Assembly (NCBI RefSeq): GCF_015291745.1
Contig: NZ_CP030059.1
Span: forward strand, 1,887,501-1,951,500
Length of the DNA: 64,000 nucleotides
From: Bradyrhizobium sp. CCBAU 53351
GTDB lineage: Bacteria > Pseudomonadota > Alphaproteobacteria > Rhizobiales > Xanthobacteraceae
Direction: 5' to 3'
Shown here: one piece after another, positions 60,757 to 64,000 of the stretch
Layout of the letters: each line of letters begins with the position of its first letter
Numbering within the stretch: position 1 is the first letter of the stretch
Notes under the pieces: model-generated
Told to the model about the DNA's origin: nothing
Seen by the model: only the letters and a program-made list of their open reading frames with translations
Databases searched by the model: none
Program-made: the position numbers and the translations under genes

Positions 60757-61734
60757 TTATCGCCCGCCGAACTCGGGCACGTCGGGCAGATAGTTCGACC
60801 CTTCCGAGCCCAGAAAATCGAACATCGCCTGCGCCGGCGGCAGCAGCACCTTGTCGCTGCGGCGGATCACGTACCATTGCCGCACGATCGGCAGGCCCGC
60901 GACGTCGAGCACGACGAGCCGGCCCTCGGTGAGCTCGTGCGCCACGGTGTGGGCCGAGATGAAGGCGATGCCGAGCCCGGCGATCACAGCCTGCTTGATG
61001 GTCTCGTTGCTGCTCATCTCCATGCCGATGATCGGCTCGAGGTCCGACTTCTGGAACATGCCCTCCATCAGCGTCCGCGTGCCCGAGCCGGGCTCGCGGG
61101 TGAGGAAGGTTTCGTGCACGAGATCGGTCAGGTTGAGGCCGGAATCCTTCTCCAGCCAGTGTCCCTTGCGCGCGACGATGATGTGCGGATTGCGGCCGAG
61201 CTGGCGGACGTCGACGCTGACGTCGGCCGGTGGCCGACCCATCACTGCGAAATCGAGGTCGTAGCCGTGCATGGCCCCTCGGATCTCCTCGCGATTGCCG
61301 ATGGTGAGCTTGATCTCGATCTTGGGATAGCGCTTGGAGAACGCCGCGATCGCATGCGGCACGAAATATTTCGCGGTCGAGACCGCGCCGAGATGCACCG
61401 TGCCGCCGGTCCGCCCCGCGAGCAGATCGAGTGCGCCCTGGCAATCCGTGATCGCGGCCTCGACCCGCTCGGCCAGCGCGAGGACCTCCTTGCCCGCCTC
61501 CGTCAGCAGCATGCCGTCGCCGGTCCGCTGCACCAGCGGCAAGCCTGCGAGGTCCTGCAGCTGCCGGAGCTGCTGGGTCACGGCCGGCTGGGTCAGCCCG
61601 AGATGGCCGGACGCGGCCGTCACACTGCCCTTGGCTGAGAGCGCGGCAAGCGAACGCAGCTGCCGGATCGTCAGATGCCGGAGCTGAGCCGCCGCATGGC
61701 TGAGACCATTATAAGAAAATTCTTTGACGGTCAT
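60757..61734 (-). CDS. cbbR: Calvin-cycle LysR-type regulator
   Basis: A 325-residue LysR regulator. HTH region: LTIRQLRSLAALSAKGSVTAASGHLGLTQPAVTQQLRQLQDLAGLPLVQRTG. The effector domain has GTVHLGAVSTAKYFVPHAIAAFSKRYPKIEIKLTIGNREEI and ends with the family-like LIMEGMFQ...PIIGMEMSSNETIKQAVIAGLGIAFISAHTV. CbbR senses metabolites such as RuBP and activates cbb operons. Its gene diverges from cbbF-cbbP-cbbT across 119 bases, the standard arrangement, which makes the assignment secure. It probably also represses itself from the shared AT-rich gap. Confidence 0.92.
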   Translation of the reverse strand: MTVKEFSYNGLSHAAAQLRHLTIRQLRSLAALSAKGSVTAASGHLGLTQPAVTQQLRQLQDLAGLPLVQRTGDGMLLTEAGKEVLALAERVEAAITDCQGALDLLAGRTGGTVHLGAVSTAKYFVPHAIAAFSKRYPKIEIKLTIGNREEIRGAMHGYDLDFAVMGRPPADVSVDVRQLGRNPHIIVARKGHWLEKDSGLNLTDLVHETFLTREPGSGTRTLMEGMFQKSDLEPIIGMEMSSNETIKQAVIAGLGIAFISAHTVAHELTEGRLVVLDVAGLPIVRQWYVIRRSDKVLLPPAQAMFDFLGSEGSNYLPDVPEFGGR

Positions 61735-61762
61735 TATGAATAGAAATTTTCCTTATTAAGCT
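61711..61762. promoter_or_regulatory. AT-rich CbbR control region between cbbR and cbbF
   Basis: Markedly AT-rich stretch in GC-rich DNA, partly overlapping the first codons of cbbR. It contains small dyads such as aagaa-aa-ttctt and ctta-t-taag. CbbR sites of TNA-N7/8-TNA type would fit here but no single site can be fixed by eye. Confidence 0.45.
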
Positions 61763-61853
61763 GCCCCTGTCAATCTCCTGATGCCGGGACTGACCGCAAC
61801 GACCTCCAGAGGGGAGGGAACGGATGCGGCGCCGGCAAAGGGGATGAACGCAG

Positions 61854-62891
61854 ATGACCGGGCAACTCAGGCTGGACGATCACCTTCAACGGTATTCCGA
61901 GACCGCGCCGCATGCGCTGGCCGTGGCCGCCGCGGTCGATGCCATCGCGGCAGCGGCCATCGAGATCGCCGACCTCATCGCGTCAGGCGATCTCGCGGAT
62001 GCCTCCGGCCTGACGAGGGGGCTCAACAGCGACGGCGACGTCCAACGCAACCTCGACATCCAGGCGGATGCGATCCTGCGCCGCTGCCTCAGCAAGCTGC
62101 CGATCGCAGCGCTGGCGTCGGAGGAGATGCGCGAGGCCCAGATCGGCGATCGCGAGGCAAAGATCTGCGTCGCGATCGACCCGCTCGACGGCTCCTCCAA
62201 CATCGACATCAACATGACCGTCGGCACGATCTTCTCGATCCTGCCTGCCCCGGATGACCTCACGCTCGCCTTCCATCAGCGCGGCTCGGCGCAGCTCGCG
62301 GCGGGCTTCGTCACCTACGGCCCGCAGACCTCCCTGGTGCTGACGCTTGGCGAGGGCGTCGACATCTTCACGCTCGACCGCAAGGCGGGCTGCTTCCGCC
62401 TCGCCCGCAGCGGCGTGCAGATCGCCGAGGCGTGTGAGGAATTCGCGATCAACGCCTCGAACCGCCGGCATTGGGATTCGCCGGTGCGCGCCTTCATCGA
62501 CGAATGTCTCGCCGGCGTCGAAGGCCCCGCCAACCATGATTTCAACATGCGCTGGATCGGCTCGCTGGTCGCCGAGGCCTATCGCATCCTCACCCGCGGC
62601 GGCGTGTTCCTCTATCCCTCCGACGCGCGTCCCGGCTATGGCGACGGCCGCCTGCGCCTTGTCTACGAGGCGCATCCGATGGCCATGATCATCGAGCAGG
62701 CGGGCGGCTCGGCCACGACCGGGCGCGAGCGCATCCTCGACCTCTCGGCGCACAGCCTGCACCAACGCGCGCCGCTGATCATGGGCTCGAGCAACGAGGT
62801 GCACCGCGTCGAGGAGCTGCATTGCGATCCGCTGCTGGTTGCCAGCGTCTCGGCGCCGCTGTTCGCGCGGCGTGGCTTCTTCCGGCTGTGA
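61854..62891 (+). CDS. cbbF: Fructose-1,6-bisphosphatase class I
   Basis: A 345-residue phosphatase making fructose 6-phosphate in the Calvin cycle. The metal-binding motifs are [11 protein letters not shown] and [24 protein letters not shown]; sugar-phosphate-binding residues lie in [49 protein letters not shown]. The cbbF designation rests on position: first gene of the operon divergent from cbbR, 12 bases before cbbP. AAGGGG precedes the start by a short leader; an ATG at 61844 is out of frame. Confidence 0.94.
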   Translation: MTGQLRLDDHLQRYSETAPHALAVAAAVDAIAAAAIEIADLIASGDLADASGLTRGLNSDGDVQRNLDIQADAILRRCLSKLPIAALASEEMREAQIGDREAKICVAIDPLDGSSNIDINMTVGTIFSILPAPDDLTLAFHQRGSAQLAAGFVTYGPQTSLVLTLGEGVDIFTLDRKAGCFRLARSGVQIAEACEEFAINASNRRHWDSPVRAFIDECLAGVEGPANHDFNMRWIGSLVAEAYRILTRGGVFLYPSDARPGYGDGRLRLVYEAHPMAMIIEQAGGSATTGRERILDLSAHSLHQRAPLIMGSSNEVHRVEELHCDPLLVASVSAPLFARRGFFRL

Positions 62892-62903
62892 GGAGGGTGA
62901 CGC

Positions 62904-63779
62904 ATGTCCAGGAAGCATCCGATCATCTCCATCACCGGCTCCTCCGGCGCCGGCACCACCTCGGTGAAGAAGACGTTCGAGCAGATATTCTTCCGCGAGA
63001 AGGTCAACGCCGCCTACATCGAGGGTGACGCCTTTCACCGCTACGACCGCGCCGAGATGCGCGCGCAGATGGCCAAGGAAGCCGATCGCGGCAACAGGCA
63101 TTTCAGCCATTTCAGCCCCGGGACCAATCTGTTCGAGGAGCTGGAGCGGGCCTTCCGCGACTATGGCGAGACCGGCACGGCGGTGACGCGGCACTATGTG
63201 CACGACGCCGAAGAGTCCGCGCTGCACGGCGCGGCGCCCGGCACCTTCACCGATTGGGAGAAGCTGCCGGAGAACTCGGACCTGTTGTTCTACGAGGGCC
63301 TGCACGGCGCCGTGGTCACCGACAAGGTCAACGTCGCGCGCTATGCCGACCTCAAGATCGGCGTCGTGCCGGTCATCAATCTCGAATGGATCCAGAAGCT
63401 GCACCGCGACCGCAGCGCGCGCGGATATTCGACCGAGGCCGTCACCGACACCATCCTGCGGCGGATGCCGGATTACATCCACTACATCTGCCCGCAATTC
63501 TCCGAGACCGACATCAACTTCCAGCGCGTGCCGACGGTGGATACCTCCAATCCGTTCATCGCGCGCTGGATCCCGACGCCGGATGAATCGATGGTGGTGA
63601 TCCGCTTCAAGAATCCGCGCGGCATCGACTTCCCCTATCTGCTGTCGATGCTGCCGCAGAGCTGGATGTCGCGCGCCAATTCCATCGTCTGCCCCGGCGC
63701 GAAGCTCGATCTGGCGATGCAGCTGATCCTGACGCCACTGATCATGCAGCTGATCGAGCGCAAGCGCAGCCTGAAGTGA
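62904..63779 (+). CDS. cbbP: Phosphoribulokinase
   Basis: A 291-residue kinase that makes ribulose 1,5-bisphosphate from ribulose 5-phosphate and ATP, a step specific to the Calvin cycle. P-loop: [20 protein letters not shown]. Further landmarks are [47 protein letters not shown] and the lysine-containing [46 protein letters not shown]. The proteobacterial form is intact. It lies 12 bases after cbbF and 16 bases before cbbT. Confidence 0.96.
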   Translation: MSRKHPIISITGSSGAGTTSVKKTFEQIFFREKVNAAYIEGDAFHRYDRAEMRAQMAKEADRGNRHFSHFSPGTNLFEELERAFRDYGETGTAVTRHYVHDAEESALHGAAPGTFTDWEKLPENSDLLFYEGLHGAVVTDKVNVARYADLKIGVVPVINLEWIQKLHRDRSARGYSTEAVTDTILRRMPDYIHYICPQFSETDINFQRVPTVDTSNPFIARWIPTPDESMVVIRFKNPRGIDFPYLLSMLPQSWMSRANSIVCPGAKLDLAMQLILTPLIMQLIERKRSLK

Positions 63780-63795
63780 ACAGGGAGAGACACCG

Positions 63796-64000
63796 ATGAA
63801 CATCTCCGTCCACGCCGAAGCCGACCTCTCGGCGGTCACGCGCAATGATCTCGCCAACGCCGTCCGCTTCCTCGCGGTCGATGCCATCGAGACGTCGCAG
63901 TCGGGCCATCCCGGCCTGCCCATGGGCATGGCCGATGTCGCAGCCGTGCTGTTCTCGCGCTTCCTGAAATTCGACTCGGCTCATCCCAATTGGCCGGACC
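63796..64000 (+). CDS. cbbT: Transketolase, N-terminal fragment (3' end outside window)
   Basis: Thiamine-diphosphate enzyme that rearranges sugar phosphates to regenerate ribulose 5-phosphate. Only the first 68 residues are in the window: [68 protein letters not shown]. The [11 protein letters not shown] segment with its catalytic histidine is diagnostic. GGGAGAGACACCG precedes the start. The order cbbF-cbbP-cbbT predicts cbbA, cbbL and cbbS just beyond the window. Confidence 0.93.
   Translation, partial: MNISVHAEADLSAVTRNDLANAVRFLAVDAIETSQSGHPGLPMGMADVAAVLFSRFLKFDSAHPNWPD

Noticed and set aside
61983..63929. A 648-codon open frame antisense to cbbF, cbbP and cbbT
   Set aside because: It spans three real genes on the other strand and has antisense-type composition with no recognisable domain.
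1..64000. CRISPR arrays, rRNA genes, insertion sequences or prophage
   Set aside because: The repeats present are single palindromes, not regularly spaced direct repeats, and no transposase, integrase, cas or rRNA sequence was recognised.

Overview
The window is high-GC, gene-dense chromosomal DNA from an alphaproteobacterium, most probably Bradyrhizobium or a close relative. This is a judgement from protein flavour, not a database result. The evidence is a CbbR-controlled Calvin-cycle operon starting with cbbF-cbbP-cbbT, an NAD regulator of the NUDIX/winged-helix (COG4111) type, lineage-typical hypothetical families (DUF1236, TIGR02301, DUF6894, DUF2339), and many GC-rich palindromic intergenic repeats. 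No rRNA, transposase, integrase, phage gene or CRISPR array was seen, so this is core and semi-core chromosome rather than an island.

Layout. 1-3.5 kb: the end of the ETF-ubiquinone oxidoreductase gene, a secreted TPR protein and ispE. 3.5-6.9 kb (minus): hxlR-type regulator, accessory ketoacyl-ACP synthase, LysE-type exporter and alpha/beta hydrolase, probably one transcript. 7.2-10.8 kb: polyprenyl diphosphate synthase facing a DUF2007 protein and a TrmN6-like methyltransferase, then an S49 peptidase and two small proteins. 11-14 kb: glyQ-glyS. 14.2-20 kb: DUF1236 and DUF3096 proteins, pyruvate phosphate dikinase with a basic N-terminal tail, and a SleB-type cell wall hydrolase. 20-24 kb (minus): nadA-nadB-nadC with two inverted-repeat operators upstream of nadA. 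24-27.6 kb: MFS transporter, acryloyl-CoA reductase and two small or secreted proteins. 27.8-31.6 kb: two chemoreceptors with the relic of a third between them. 31.6-38.1 kb (minus): DUF2339 membrane protein, the NAD regulator, a tyrosine-phosphatase-like protein, and ygfZ-tag-HD overlapping by ATGA. 38.2-42.4 kb (plus): dihydroorotase, sulfurtransferase, then an ECF-type sigma factor, DUF4142 protein and cupredoxin. 42.6-51.2 kb: mostly minus-strand housekeeping (NUDIX enzymes, CoA transferase, a GrdB-like protein with cysteines, FAD oxidase, TsaC), with YedK on plus and a tRNA-Pro(CGG) divergent from tsaC. 51.5-54.5 kb: an SbtA-like bicarbonate transporter with an SbtB-like PII protein, a divergent LysR gene, and a fasciclin protein. 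54.5-60.7 kb: small proteins, an N-carbamoyl-D-amino-acid hydrolase and a three-gene sugar-modification cluster. 60.7 kb to the end: cbbR divergent from cbbF-cbbP-cbbT, with cbbT cut by the window edge.

How the parts fit together. De novo NAD synthesis and its likely repressor lie within 11 kb of each other. Carbon fixation (cbb), a candidate inorganic-carbon uptake pair (sbtA-sbtB) and PEP regeneration (ppdK) share the window. The sigma factor and the DUF4142-cupredoxin pair each have the same promoter pattern upstream, which suggests a small autoregulated envelope or stress module. Palindromic repeats of at least six families sit mainly in gene ends and gene-free gaps.
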